From NCBI GenBank assembly GCA_030272585.1, contig BSYQ01000011.1, forward strand, positions 4,402,001 through 4,466,000: a stretch of DNA of 64,000 bases, given 5' to 3'. The position numbers were made by a program, and so were the translations under genes. Shown piece after piece: positions 1 through 11,065 of the stretch; the stretch's first letter is position 1; every line of letters starts with the position of its first letter. This stretch comes from Bryopsis sp. KO-2023. Taxonomy: Eukaryota > Chlorophyta > Ulvophyceae > Bryopsidales > Bryopsidaceae. Below the pieces are notes generated by a model that saw only the letters and a list, made by a program, of their open reading frames with translations, ran no database searches and was not told where the DNA came from.

Positions 1-234
1 TACTTGCAAGCAAGTCTGGTGAACAAAAAAAAGCAACAAAAACATCCTTGAACAAGAAACAATTCCACTGAGCAATCGAATTTTCTTCATCACACAACAA
101 AAATCAGAACAAACTGGTCCCTCACTTTGCACCACTTTGCGAAAATGTGAGAGAAGAAACGCTGACTCTGATCGAACAGAAAAAAATAGGCCGCAAGATG
201 AAGAGAAAATTAAAACAATGTCAAAACTGGCTAC

Positions 235-2206
235 CTGCTCAAGTTGATCTTTCCATTTCATGACGTCTGATGGATCCAGGACGTCCACCTTTTCTTCGAG
301 AGCACCAGTGAATTTATGACATACATCACAAAGCTCCATATCATCATTGCTGGCCTGGTTCATCCTCATCTACAAAATTTTGTACATTTTTTATTTAATA
401 TAACTCCTTCGTGTTCTAATTCTATTAAACTCAAGTTTAAGAATGCAGTTTACCACTATTAATACGGAAAACGCCGACAACAAAGTCCATTCCATAATGA
501 AATTCGCCTCCGGACAGGATTTAGAATTTAGGGTTTAGGGCTTAGGGCTTAAAACAGCCACACAAAGTCAGAGCAGTATGCAAAAGGGACGAAATCAATC
601 CTCGCATTGAACAGAAAATGTTCTTGCTCAAGTTCATGAAAAGGGCAGAAAACACTAATTTTCTCGTTTTCTTTAAGTTTTCTTATCACCTGCTTCTCAT
701 GGAATGCAATTGTCCTGAGATCGCTCTTCTCACAAACACCCAAAGTGGAGCAAAGGGATGAAGACGCCAAACTCTCCAAGAAACGGATAATTGCAGGAAT
801 CACTTTTGGTACATCTTTCATACACTGTACAACACACACACACACTCACGGTCATCCTCAGAGTTACTTTATCAAGACGTAGGTCAATTTGAAATTTCTT
901 CAAACCACCGTCCGCTGCATGGGACTGATGAAACACACCCAAATCCCACAACCTGCTCATTTTACCCGTCTCAGTTTTCTCTACAATCATTTTACAGCAG
1001 ATCTCCTCGAAAATTCTCAGAGGACACAGTGACAGAAAATTGAAACAATTCCTGCCACTGAAAGTTGCTGATCATTAAATACATGCAAGACATGAATTCT
1101 AGACAATAAAGAAAAATGCACACAGGATCAATTCCAATTAAAAAAATTCACACAAGACACTACATGAGGGATGTAAGGTGGAGTGAAAACTGGAGAGATG
1201 CAAAAATCGCTTACCTCTTCAACTAGGGCTGGTGGCATGGAGTGGCAAACATGATCTTCAAAATATTTGTCCTTCAGAATCACAAAAAGAAGAAATTCAA
1301 CTTCCTGTATGCATGAGTGATCAGAATGGAGAAGTCCATAAATAGTAACATCATTTCAATATCACTTTTTCCTGTGCCATTGATCCAGATGCATGAAGCT
1401 TCAACCTGGAACTAACCCATTTCTTAAAAACTAAGCACAGATGTACACACAAATAGATTGCAGTAAAATCAATCCACAATCTTATCAATTTGTCAGGAGG
1501 TGTTCACCATTGAAAAATAACAGAAGAGAAAAGATGGTGGAAACGGACCGCGTGTACTTACCAAGAAGTCGATGACCTGTTGCATCATCAAAACCTTATC
1601 GAAAACCGTCACGAAGACGTTGCAAGTCTTGCACCAGAGACCTGTTTCGCCCTTGGTCGGTTCTGCATTCCTTGGCTCCTCACTCGACACGACGTTGGAG
1701 TCGATGCGAGCTGGAACAGAAAGCACACACAGGCAATGTGAGCTCTAAGAGTCGGTGTACTTCGGCTTTGATGGCAGGCATCTCGTTGCAAGAAAAAAAC
1801 GTCATTCGAACGTCGGACTGAGCTGCAGATGGCTCAACAGCGAATCCGAAAGAGCGGAGTTTCTGGTTGGGAAGCGAAATCTTCTCACTACGACTCTGCA
1901 ACAGTCAAGAACTCCAGAAACACCACCAGGAGGCGGTTGCTCGCGACACATCCATCCCATGACAGTATGTGACCCCTTGCAACAAGAACAGCCTCCTCTC
2001 CACAGCAGCTTCATTTTTCTTGTGTTCTGTCGACGACTTCGAAATTATTTTGCCGCGACAGCAGAACATAAAGAGACATCCCAAGAAATCGCTACAGCAC
2101 TGTGGAATTGACACTCGCCCACCCGTTCCCCCCCCCCAAACAAACCTGTCGCAGCGATGACAGACAAGGCCAACAGGGCGCAACAAAGAACGTGGGAGGC
2201 CTTCAT
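235..2206 (-). CDS. Secreted saposin-like protein, 3' end outside window
   Basis: Six exons on the minus strand can be joined: 2206-2146, 1710-1562, 1304-1215, 1005-850, 824-690 and 369-235, with at least one more expected beyond position 1. The first encodes a clear signal peptide (MKASHVLCCALLALSVIAAT). The rest is Cys-rich: a WCKTC start in exon 2, an SLCSTLGVC end in exon 5 and a second CDVC start in exon 6. This spacing resembles saposin B domains, which bind lipids in lysosomes or outside the cell, but the match is from pattern only. Intron 1 is phase 1 and all later introns are phase 0, so exons 3-6 are interchangeable units. Intron 4 would be only 25 nt. The start is the first ATG with a signal peptide. 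The secreted, split gene is well supported; the family name is not. Confidence 0.55.
527..547 (+). repeat. Short interstitial plant-type telomere repeats
   Basis: Three consecutive heptamers, TTTAGGG, TTTAGGG and CTTAGGG, preceded by degenerate copies from about 519, lie inside an intron of the saposin-like gene. TTTAGGG is the telomere repeat of most green plants and many green algae. The tract is too short and too internal to be a chromosome end. Confidence 0.7.
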
Positions 2207-3124
2207 GGTGGCGAGCGCTCTGGTGCGGAAGAGGGGAAAAGAGTCGACGCTGCTGTTGCTGTCTCTCGACAGAATCGCAAGCTGGGGAAAAGCCCTCCGT
2301 TAAAAGTGAGACTGGGGCGCAAAGCGTCCACGTCAATCCCCAGTCACAGCCGCGGAAGGGAAAGCGGACCCTGTTAACGCCAACAGGCGTTACCTCAGAC
2401 CAGCCGTTCCAGCCAGCACCTGCTGAAATGTTGAAGGAATGTCACAGTTCACCCCTGTTGTCTTGGCTCTAATGGAACATTGAGGCAAAGCATTCGAACC
2501 AACAGGCCAGCACACTTTTTCTCGAAAGCAAACCATAGGGGATGGTGAAGCTTTTTCGGCCCAGCAGCTTCTCTTGAGATTCCTTTTTGTCTAATGACAA
2601 GAAATTAAGGAAACCATTCTGGGAAAATTATTTTGCGCAGTTTCGACAGATTCTCCACCTTGCTTTCCTCTGTCGACGAGACGCCCAGACACCCAACTCG
2701 CCATCGCTGCACAAAACCCGCCGAACTACCGGTCTTGTGAGCACGTCGTTGCTCCCCTTCAATCCTTGTTTCTGTGAACGATCCGAGAAACGCCCGCCCC
2801 ACTGAGAAGATTCGTCGACAATCATTCCCAGCCCTGAGCTTCCCGTGGGGAAATTTCCTTTTACGGTCGTTCGTCTTTCCCAGAGGGCTTGTTATTAAAC
2901 GGCAGGGGTGGTAGGGGAGGGAATAGAGAAACGCGCGATCGCGCCACTTGTGACGACCTTGACGACAATATTTGACGACTTTTGCCCTCACAGAGAGGAA
3001 AGGGGCTGATCTCCCCGTCCACGAGATCGAAGTAACTTTGAAAGAAGCTCGGGTCTGCAGTTTTGATCCCTGTGAATGCCGGAAGAGTGGGGAGGGGAAA
3101 ACGCCAGAAGGAGAAGAAAGAAAC
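2207..3124. promoter_or_regulatory. Divergent intergenic region (saposin-like / CCDC61)
   Basis: About 0.9 kb separates two start codons that face away from each other, so both promoters should lie here. The frame upstream of the CCDC61 start stays open but has no earlier ATG. No TATA box or known element could be identified with confidence. Confidence 0.4.
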
Positions 3125-6100
3125 ATGAACGGGCAAGGGGTTCATTCACTAGCGAGCGTCGAAGACTCGGAAACAGTCCAATGTAAGCTTCACGGGGTCG
3201 AATACGTTTTGAGCGTTTCGACGCTGAAGGATGGCGTCTTGGTGGTGGAAGTCGAACAAACGGCAGATGCGTCCCGGTGGAAGGGAGAATTTAGCTCCAG
3301 ATACGTCGAAGACATCACCGCCAAGACCGGAAACTTCAAAAAGTACCCGACTTTCACGACGATGCTGCTTTCCGCGCTGAAGGGGCAATCGGATTCTGTC
3401 TTCATCGACGTGTTGACGTACGGGGGTAAGTGGAGCCTTTTCTTCTTTTCATCCTTTTGGTTTTTTTGTTTACTTTGGGGTGAAATATGAAAACATATTT
3501 CTGGTGTATGAAAGTTCAATCCACCTTTTTGAAGACTAGATAAATTTGTGTGTGTGCATATTTTTTGAATTAATTTACATTAGGCAAACTTGCCCATGAA
3601 CTAAGTCCATCCACATTGAGGTGACTCAGCCCGAAACCATCAGAAAACTCCAGTCCAATATATTTACGATCATTTTACTTTATATCTTTGTTGGGCTTCT
3701 TTCATTGAATCCTTCGTTCAGCACCATTTTTCTCAGAAGTTTTTTAATTTATTTTTTCAAATTGTGCCATCGTGCAAATAATTAATCTGGATTTTTCTTC
3801 AACTTTTATTTCTTTTCCCTGGCACAGATTTAGAGGCGTTGAAAAATCGACGAGCGGCAAGCCATCAAGTGTCCACCCCCCTCCAGTCCAAAATCCCTCG
3901 AAACAACAAAAGATACCTAATTCTGACATATTCTGCTGAATTTGACCGGGTGCATTACCCTTTGCCCTTGGTATACGAAGAGAACCCTGATCCAGTCAGA
4001 CTGAAGGAAATCATTAAAGAATTGAGGTCGAAACTCGCCAAGGCGGGGCTGCATGGGGGCAGGGAAGTCGATGGGTTGCACGATAAAGAGTGGGAGGACC
4101 TGAGGGATGAAAACAATATGTTGAGGTCACAACTCGACGAGATTTTGTCTCAAGGTGTGCTATTTTTAGTTTCTTTTCGTGCAGAATTCCCTGTGGATCG
4201 AATTTTCGAAACACCCATGCAAACCGAGGGGTTGAAAATTTGGGTTGGGCCGTTCTGAAGCAAGAATGATTCAATCAGTGTTTTTCGGGGTGTGGAAATG
4301 GGGCAATGGAAAAATATTGTGTGTGAATGGAGGTATTTATCGGGCGGGGAATTGGGTCAGCTGTGTGAAAAAAACAAAGCAACAAAAATAGAATACAGAT
4401 CCCTGCCTGTGTCTTGTTGAAATATTGAGCACCCTTGTTGGATTAAAAATACAAAATGATTAAAGGAAAAAGAAAAAAGTGAACCTCACCCTTGTCAGTC
4501 ATGTGACCAGGGGCTGTCGTGGATAAGAAAGAAGCCAGGGAAGCTACCCGAGAAATGCGACTAGCACTGAAGGTAAAACTCATTTTCCTTGAAAAATGAG
4601 ACTCGTTTTTGGCTGTGGACTGGCCAGAATAATTCTATCAACAAGCTACATACAAAGCCTTCAAATTAGAATTATTCGAATTTGAGAGATGAAATCTCGA
4701 ATGGTGTTTCACGAGATGAATGCGGTTTTTACCACTGTTTCGTTTTTTTTTTCCGAAGGAGCGCGATTTGATAATGCAAAGGGCAGAAGCTGCTGAAGCC
4801 GATCTCGAAAGAGAAAGGGGAATCCGCCGAAGGGAAGCCAGGAGGCAAAATAAAGAAGTGCGGCGTTCATCAAGTGCATGTTCATTTTTTCGTTTTTAAT
4901 TTGAATCCATCATTTTCACATTATTATTTTTAATTCTCTTTTTTTTCAAATTCTGATTCACAGTGGGTTCTTAGGGTGGGTCCTTTTTTGAGTTATCGAA
5001 TGCTGACCATGGTATTTCGTGGATTCTCATTTTCTTGGTTCTGTTTTTTTAGGTTCAAGAGCTTCAAGACGAATTGAATCGATGCAGAGAGGAATTGAGG
5101 CAACAGAGGTTGAAATGCCGAGAAATGACCAGAACAATAGATATGCTCCAACCGAAGCGGAAAAAAAAAGTGGAGCCTTACCGAAATGCCCCCAAGGCCA
5201 GGTAGTTTACCCAACTGCTTGAATTATTCACTAAGTCAGTACCCACGTTACAAGTTAATCAAAATTTTCAGAAATTTCAGCAGAATATCCATCGCTCAGC
5301 CCCCAATTTCTTAGATAAAACCAAACGAACGATAAAAAATGGACAGCGAGAATGAAGCAAAGGAGCTTATGGAGAAGATCAATGGGTTTGTCAATAAAAA
5401 AGATAGGTTCCGAAAAAATCAGGTCAATCTGGATTTCTTGCAGTAGGACTGGAAGACCTGTTGATCGAAGAGCATCCCCGGCAAGAAGCAATGGAGGTCA
5501 ATCCACCAGGTCTGGAGGCAGCCGAGTTGCTTCCCCATCAACGAGTGTCATGAGTCAATCAAGTTGCGATCGATCCAGCAGGTAACACCCGTCGTTACAA
5601 AAAAAAAATGTTGAATGAAAAAGAACCCCCAAAAAAACACCATCGATTCATGATCGTTCAATCAATTGCCCCACGACACACATTTTCACGAGCGTTTCAG
5701 TTTTGACACGATCCATTCATGGAAGAAAATCACTGACTTCACCCACATGTTTCATGACATGTTTTCCCTGCTTTCAGATCTCGTCCCAGCTCTGCTCCCT
5801 CCAGGCCAAGGTTTGACCCAACCCAATACGTCAAGCAGAAACGGGAGAAAGAGAGGGCAGCAGCCAGCAGACAAAGATGGAGCAGTCCTGGGTTCGGTTC
5901 AGGTCGAGATTCTTCCCCAGACAGCAGAGCTTCCAGTGCTCGTCGAGTTCGACAAAGGCCCCCAGCCTCTCCCCATCAACAATCCACACCCCGATCAAGA
6001 AAGCCCTTGGTGCAAAAGAATTTCTCCAGGAACAGGTAGGACCCATCAATTGTGGGCGTGCGGAATGAAATGGCTTTTCGAAGTTTTGATAAATGATTGA

Positions 6101-6804
6101 AAGATTGTAGATTGTAGATTGTAGCCTGTTGTTTTGGTTTCGGTTTAACTGAATCTGAACAACTACATCAGTCCTTGGTTTTTCCGTTAGCATTCATTTC
6201 GTGGATATATGCATGCAAAACTGATTCCATCTAGCACATGGTATTTGTCCATGAATCCCTGTTAACCCAACAAATGCCCGAAGTGACAACCAATGGCTGG
6301 GTCCTGGATGCTGTGTTTCCTTCCCCAGCTTGAGTCCAGTGCATGTGCATGTGCATGTGGATGTGGATGTGGATGTGGATGTGGATGTGCATGTGAATGT
6401 GCATGTCTCCAAATCGACTTGAATTGTGATTGTTCGGTGATGGATGCAGATCAAGGGAACGCCCATCTGAAGAAGCGGAACCCAGATATCCTTCCCGCCG
6501 CCAAAGACCCTTGTCACCGAATCAGGCTCTACAGGATGTCAAACGCCGGCTGACCGAGTACAAGAGCAACTCCTCAGCGAAAGTGCGTAGCCCTCAAGCA
6601 GTGAGGTCCAAAGCATCCAATCAAATTCCCCACGAGGAGCTGCACGATGCCAGGATCGAGGAGAACGAACACCCCAGCCAAAACCTGACCGAAGCACAGT
6701 GGGAGGAGAGTAATGTCGAATTGGCTGATGTGGATTCGAGACTGCAAGCGTTGCAAAGCTTCTTGAGACTTGCTAAAGGATCCACCGAACCTGGCGATGC
6801 CTGA
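3125..6804 (+). CDS. CCDC61: CCDC61/VFL3 basal-body protein
   Basis: Eight exons (3125-3425, 3828-4154, 4511-4572, 4759-4857, 5053-5201, 5444-5581, 5778-6035, 6450-6804) join in phase to a 562-residue protein. Residues 1-150 match the XRCC4-like head of CCDC61: GVEYVLSV, WKGEFSS, KTGNFKKYPTF, LTYGDLEALKNRR and FDRVHYPLPL are typical. A coiled coil rich in Glu and Arg follows (about 165-310), then a basic Ser/Pro-rich region with the family motif FDPTQYVK, and a C-terminal DSRLQALQSFL. CCDC61, called VFL3 in Chlamydomonas, is a centriole/basal-body protein that orients basal bodies and their microtubule fibres. Its presence says the organism builds flagella at some stage. The start is the first in-frame ATG and precedes the conserved head by about 20 residues. 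Confidence 0.9.
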
Positions 6805-8077
6805 GTTGGCAAAAAGAAGCTAAAACTAGAGGGAAAACACGCCAAAAAGAGAACAGCACGATTGAACTGAGATGGTGACCTGCTGTTTCGAAATGCTTGC
6901 ATAAAACTCAGTGTCGAGTGTGGGTTATCGAAATAGGAAAGAAAAGCGGACCATTTTCTTTTCTTTTTTCCTCTCCTCTTTCATTTTCGTTTTTTTTTTC
7001 ATGTTTTCAAATTGCTGCTTTTTAAAACATATTTTTTGGAGTTTCTTTGGAGTCGGGCTTTTCTGGGGGAGGGATATGAACCAAAGACAGAATTTTTCGC
7101 TTTTTCAATTCAAGGGGTTTTTTAATTTGAGAGGGGGGAGGGAGTGGGATGTTTTTGTCGTTTTCTTTTCCTGGGTATTGAAAGAAAGAAAGAAGAGGTG
7201 AAGTAACGAAGGAAATAAAAAAAAAACATTAAAAATAGACAGCTATATATATGTATATGTATTTTGCTGACAGAACAAGAGATCAAGCAAAATTTTAGAT
7301 TGTTCCGGATATAGATAGACATATATGAAAAAAACAAAACACTATGGGTGGGCAGTACAGCGAGGGCAGAATAGTTTGGGAAAAAACTAGGGGGATGTAA
7401 AAGAGTCTGAATTCTCAAGCAGTGGATTCTTTTTCATTTTTTTGTTTGGTTTTTTTCGGATGGCTTGCTAACATTCAGTTGATTACAGCCAAAATAGAAT
7501 AACCAGTCCTGCAGCTTATCCCAGAAAAACACTCCACCAACTAAACAAATAAGATTTCAAGCAAGTCACCCAAGGATCCTGAAAATTGGATTCCTCTCTA
7601 AAGAATCTGTCCGCCCCAGATTATTTTAAAGAGTTTAATAAAACAAGCTGCGTGGGCTATTTCTACATTACTAATAGCCTGCCGGATTTTTTTGTGACTT
7701 GTCTGAAGACAGTCTTTTTGGTTTTCTGGCCCTCTTGGATTGGGGCTTGTTTTTCCTTTTCTTCTGGATTCCACCCTGCAGCCAAACACAAAAAAAAATC
7801 GCTGTCACTTTAATCCTGTTACTTTTTCTCCCTCTCGAAAAACACGACAAACGAATGTGAAGATATGATATAATATTTCATTATGTTGATTTTCAGCTAC
7901 TCTATTGAGTTGGTGGCATCATTATCATTAACATTTATGTTCAAGAATTATTCAAAAATTAATGAACGAATGAAAGCCTTTGTTTATCAAACCAACTAAC
8001 TTTGTTGCATGGAATCCCCCCCCCCAAAAAAAAATAAGTAAATAAATAAATAAATGATCAGCTACTGGTGTTCAAAG
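6805..8077. other. Convergent intergenic region, no gene seen
   Basis: This lies between the 3' ends of CCDC61 and RPP30. It is AT-rich with poly-T and poly-A runs and TAAA repeats near 8035-8055. It presumably holds both 3' UTRs. The open frames in it lack splice context and resemble no protein. Confidence 0.5.
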
Positions 8078-10844
8078 TTAAAGAAATGCTTTCTTCTCAA
8101 CATACAAATCAAGGTGATAAGATGTGTTAAAAATTGCCACCTGTCGAATGTTTTTCGGATTTTTCTTCTGCATCTTTTCTTTCGTTTCCTTAGGAGCACT
8201 GTCAGAGTCGAAATCGGTATCCATAGAATCGCTTGATTCAACATCATCTTTTTCAACATCATCCGAATCCTCCTGTCATTTCAAAAACAGAAAATTCAAA
8301 TAAAAGCCATCAAACTAACATATCACAGCAGTTCAACAAATAAATGCAGTTTTTCGTAAGAACTCACAGAAGAAATTTCCAACCCCCCCAATAACATGGC
8401 CACGCCAAATAAAATCTCATCCAGCAAACAAACTTTGAGAATTGTTGTATGAATATGAAACCTACCAGTGGAATGGATTCAATGAGCACCGCTCCTTTGA
8501 ACATGGTTTTTCTCGATTGGGCATTTCTGACGATTTCAGCACATCGATGTGAAATGGACTCCTGTTTATCCGACAGCAGGCCAAAAAATTAAATACTGCA
8601 CTCCCTCTTTTTTACTTTTTTTTCTCTTTTTCAAAAACTTCGACAGTCAATAAACTTTGGGTTAGATACGCAGCACTTTGTTTTCAAAAGCTTTGGATTT
8701 CTGTGAGAAATTAATATTATTTACCTTGGCATGCTTTTCCTTCAATCCAAGAAATGTAGTCAAATTGATTACATCATAGGGCGCCCTCAGCTCCATTCTG
8801 TCATCGGCTCCGCTACTCACGATCAAATTCTAAAAACACACCCAAAATGGAAAACGCTTTCTCAAGATGCTTCGTTAGGTAATATCTTTCCCATACAGCT
8901 TGATGTATTATCAACAGACAATACCCTCCTCTTCTCCAGAAAAATCCACTGAAATTGAATGAAATGAGTTTTCAACCTGGGATATGCAATTGTGCAGATA
9001 GCCATATTCTCTTCTTGCTGATGCATTGGTCAACAAGTATCACAGAAAAATCAACAGAATCTATTTTCCCCTTTTTTTTCTCCTGGGGGTGTTATGTTTG
9101 AATGCATTTTTCAAAATCCTCGGGCGCTCCTGTTTGCACAAACAATTCTGTGTGGTTGCAACAGTGACAAATGCAAAACTGACCTTTCCTCTGGTCCAGT
9201 CGTAAAATTTCCTGGCACCTGAAAAGAATCTCTGCCGTTGGTTCGTATCTTTTAACGCTTTGGAATAGCATAACTGAAGCAAAAACAGAACAGTTTTTTA
9301 TTAATCAGCCTCTGTCAGCAGATATCCACCCAGAAGTGTTTCTGGCACCCAGTGAATTCAGCAAAAATCACAGAATTTGAAGAATTCTTCAAAAAAGCTT
9401 TTTTAAAATAAAAGAATATTTGGAAAGAAAGAAAAAAAAAGGCGGCCCTGCACGATTTGTGATTTATTTAGTAGTATTTTATTTTTTCCCCTGACACACA
9501 AACCCTCGATGTGGTTTTTTTCAGGATATTTTCTTTCTTACCCAGAGAAACATGCTGGGCAGAAAAAAACAACTATAAGAAAGGCAGAATCTGGATGGGT
9601 TGCACAGACTGTTTGCATGAATTTAAAAATGAATTTAATGACAAAAATAACATCCGAAGGAATACCTCGATGTGAATCCCTCTTTCTGCAGCTTTTCTGA
9701 GCCAGTATTGTTTATAATTGAAAGGAAGATGATTGGTTAAATCCACAGTTATCAAATCTATATCCAGAGCAGCACATGCCTGTCAAAAAAACATTTTCCA
9801 AAAAGAAAAATCAGGAATCGCGAAAAAAAAGAGGTCATATAAGAAAACACAAAATGGCGATTCAATGAGGATCTCTTGTTGCTTGCTCCATGCTGGCGAT
9901 TTTCATATTTGTTAAATTGTCTATTTTTTCGTTGTTTTTGTTCCTCAAAACTGTCGTTTCATGCTTTGCAAATTTAATTTAAGTTTTTTCAAGCCAGTTC
10001 ATTTTTCTCGAAGGAAAAGTAAGAGAAAAAAAATCACCTGCTCAGCCACAGCGGTTGACATAGGCTGAATTGCAACCAGATCGTATTGCTCCAACACCGG
10101 ATTCTTGGAGTGGAGACATTGCGACTGCAAAAAAAAAAAAAAGGATACCCCAAAAAGAATAAGAATCAGCATTACACCTCAAAACCGCCTCAAAAAAAGG
10201 AATGGATTTGCTTCCAATAAAAAGCAGAATTTAGAGAAAAATTTACCTCGGAAATCTCTTCTGTAACCAACGTCAGTCTTTTCAACTGCTTGAGTTGCCG
10301 TTTGCCTTCCAGCAACTCTCTAAATTTTTCTGACCTCGAGCTCTCGCCCTGTTTAATCAATTTTGGATCCAACAATTGAACAGGACACCTGATCCATCCA
10401 AAAAATTCTAGTTTTTAATTTTTTTGGTATGATTTGGAAGCGGATCTGGGAAAGTTACAGAAAATCTGCAACGCAAAATTGCCATCATGAACAGGATTTC
10501 TTTGTTTTTTGTTTGTTTGCTTTTTCGGGGGTGAAGCATTTCAAATCCCTGACTTCAGAAAGAGTTTTAAGAAATTTCACTAGATATTTTCGAGGTTTTA
10601 TCCACACCGACACTGTTGAAGACTTGAATTGATTCGGTGGGGTCCTGGACCCATGACAAAACATTTTTCACTGAAAGCAGAAAAGCACGGATGCAGCATA
10701 CTTGTGATCCGCATTCAGGGGCCCCTCCACAACGACATTGTGAGCAATGCATCCATAGCCCAACGAAATCGACGCCGCCAATCGATCATACCCATCCCTC
10801 AGATCGAACATCGAATTCCACGGATGATTCAAATCGAAAAACAT
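8078..10844 (-). CDS. RPP30: RNase P/MRP protein subunit RPP30
   Basis: Eight exons (10844-10702, 10388-10247, 10124-10038, 9779-9666, 9273-9184, 8829-8725, 8561-8466, 8272-8078) join without a frame break to 323 residues. The protein follows the plant RPP30 pattern throughout: MFFDLNHPW at the N-terminus, RLTLV, YDLVAIQPM, DLITVDL, LPFNYK, RGIHIELCYS, the joined stretch YDWTRGKNLIVSSGA, ELRAPYDVINL, and ISHRCAEIV. RPP30 is a TIM-barrel-like protein subunit of RNase P and RNase MRP in the nucleus, needed for tRNA 5' maturation and rRNA processing. The last exon adds an acidic tail of Glu, Asp and Ser (about 258-300) typical of eukaryotic members. The stop at 8078 assumes read-through of a possible donor at 8140; another terminal exon is conceivable. 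Confidence 0.93.
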
Positions 10845-11065
10845 ATTGTTCCTGTGTTTTTTTGTCTGTTTGTTTTCGCCTCGCTCCACCACACTTGAAA
10901 CACCGGAAGAAAAAATCGACCTTCCTCCCCTAGCAAGGATTTTTCCTCCCCCAACGACACTTGCTTTGAGAAGAAACAAAATGGAAGGGAAAAAAAAGAG
11001 TGACGTGATGTGTGGTGCGAAGGACACACGATTTGAATGTGGAACTGGGAAAACCCTTTGGGGGG
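10845..11065. promoter_or_regulatory. Short bidirectional promoter region RPP30 / MSH1
   Basis: Only 221 bp lie between the ATG codons of two divergent genes, so one nucleosome-free region probably serves both, 5' UTRs included. No TATA box is evident. An upstream ATG occurs at 10981 and the MSH1 frame is open from 11012, but without an ATG before 11066. Confidence 0.5.

Noticed and set aside
527..547. Chromosome end
   Set aside because: Only three telomere-type units, inside an intron with coding exons on both sides.
5666..6100. Open frame overlapping CCDC61 exon 7
   Set aside because: It starts without ATG in an intron and reads a different frame from the conserved FDPTQYVK segment.
6293..6553. 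Frame with repeated Cys-Gly/Ala dipeptides
   Set aside because: It is a GTGGAT/GTGCAT simple repeat in an intron of CCDC61.
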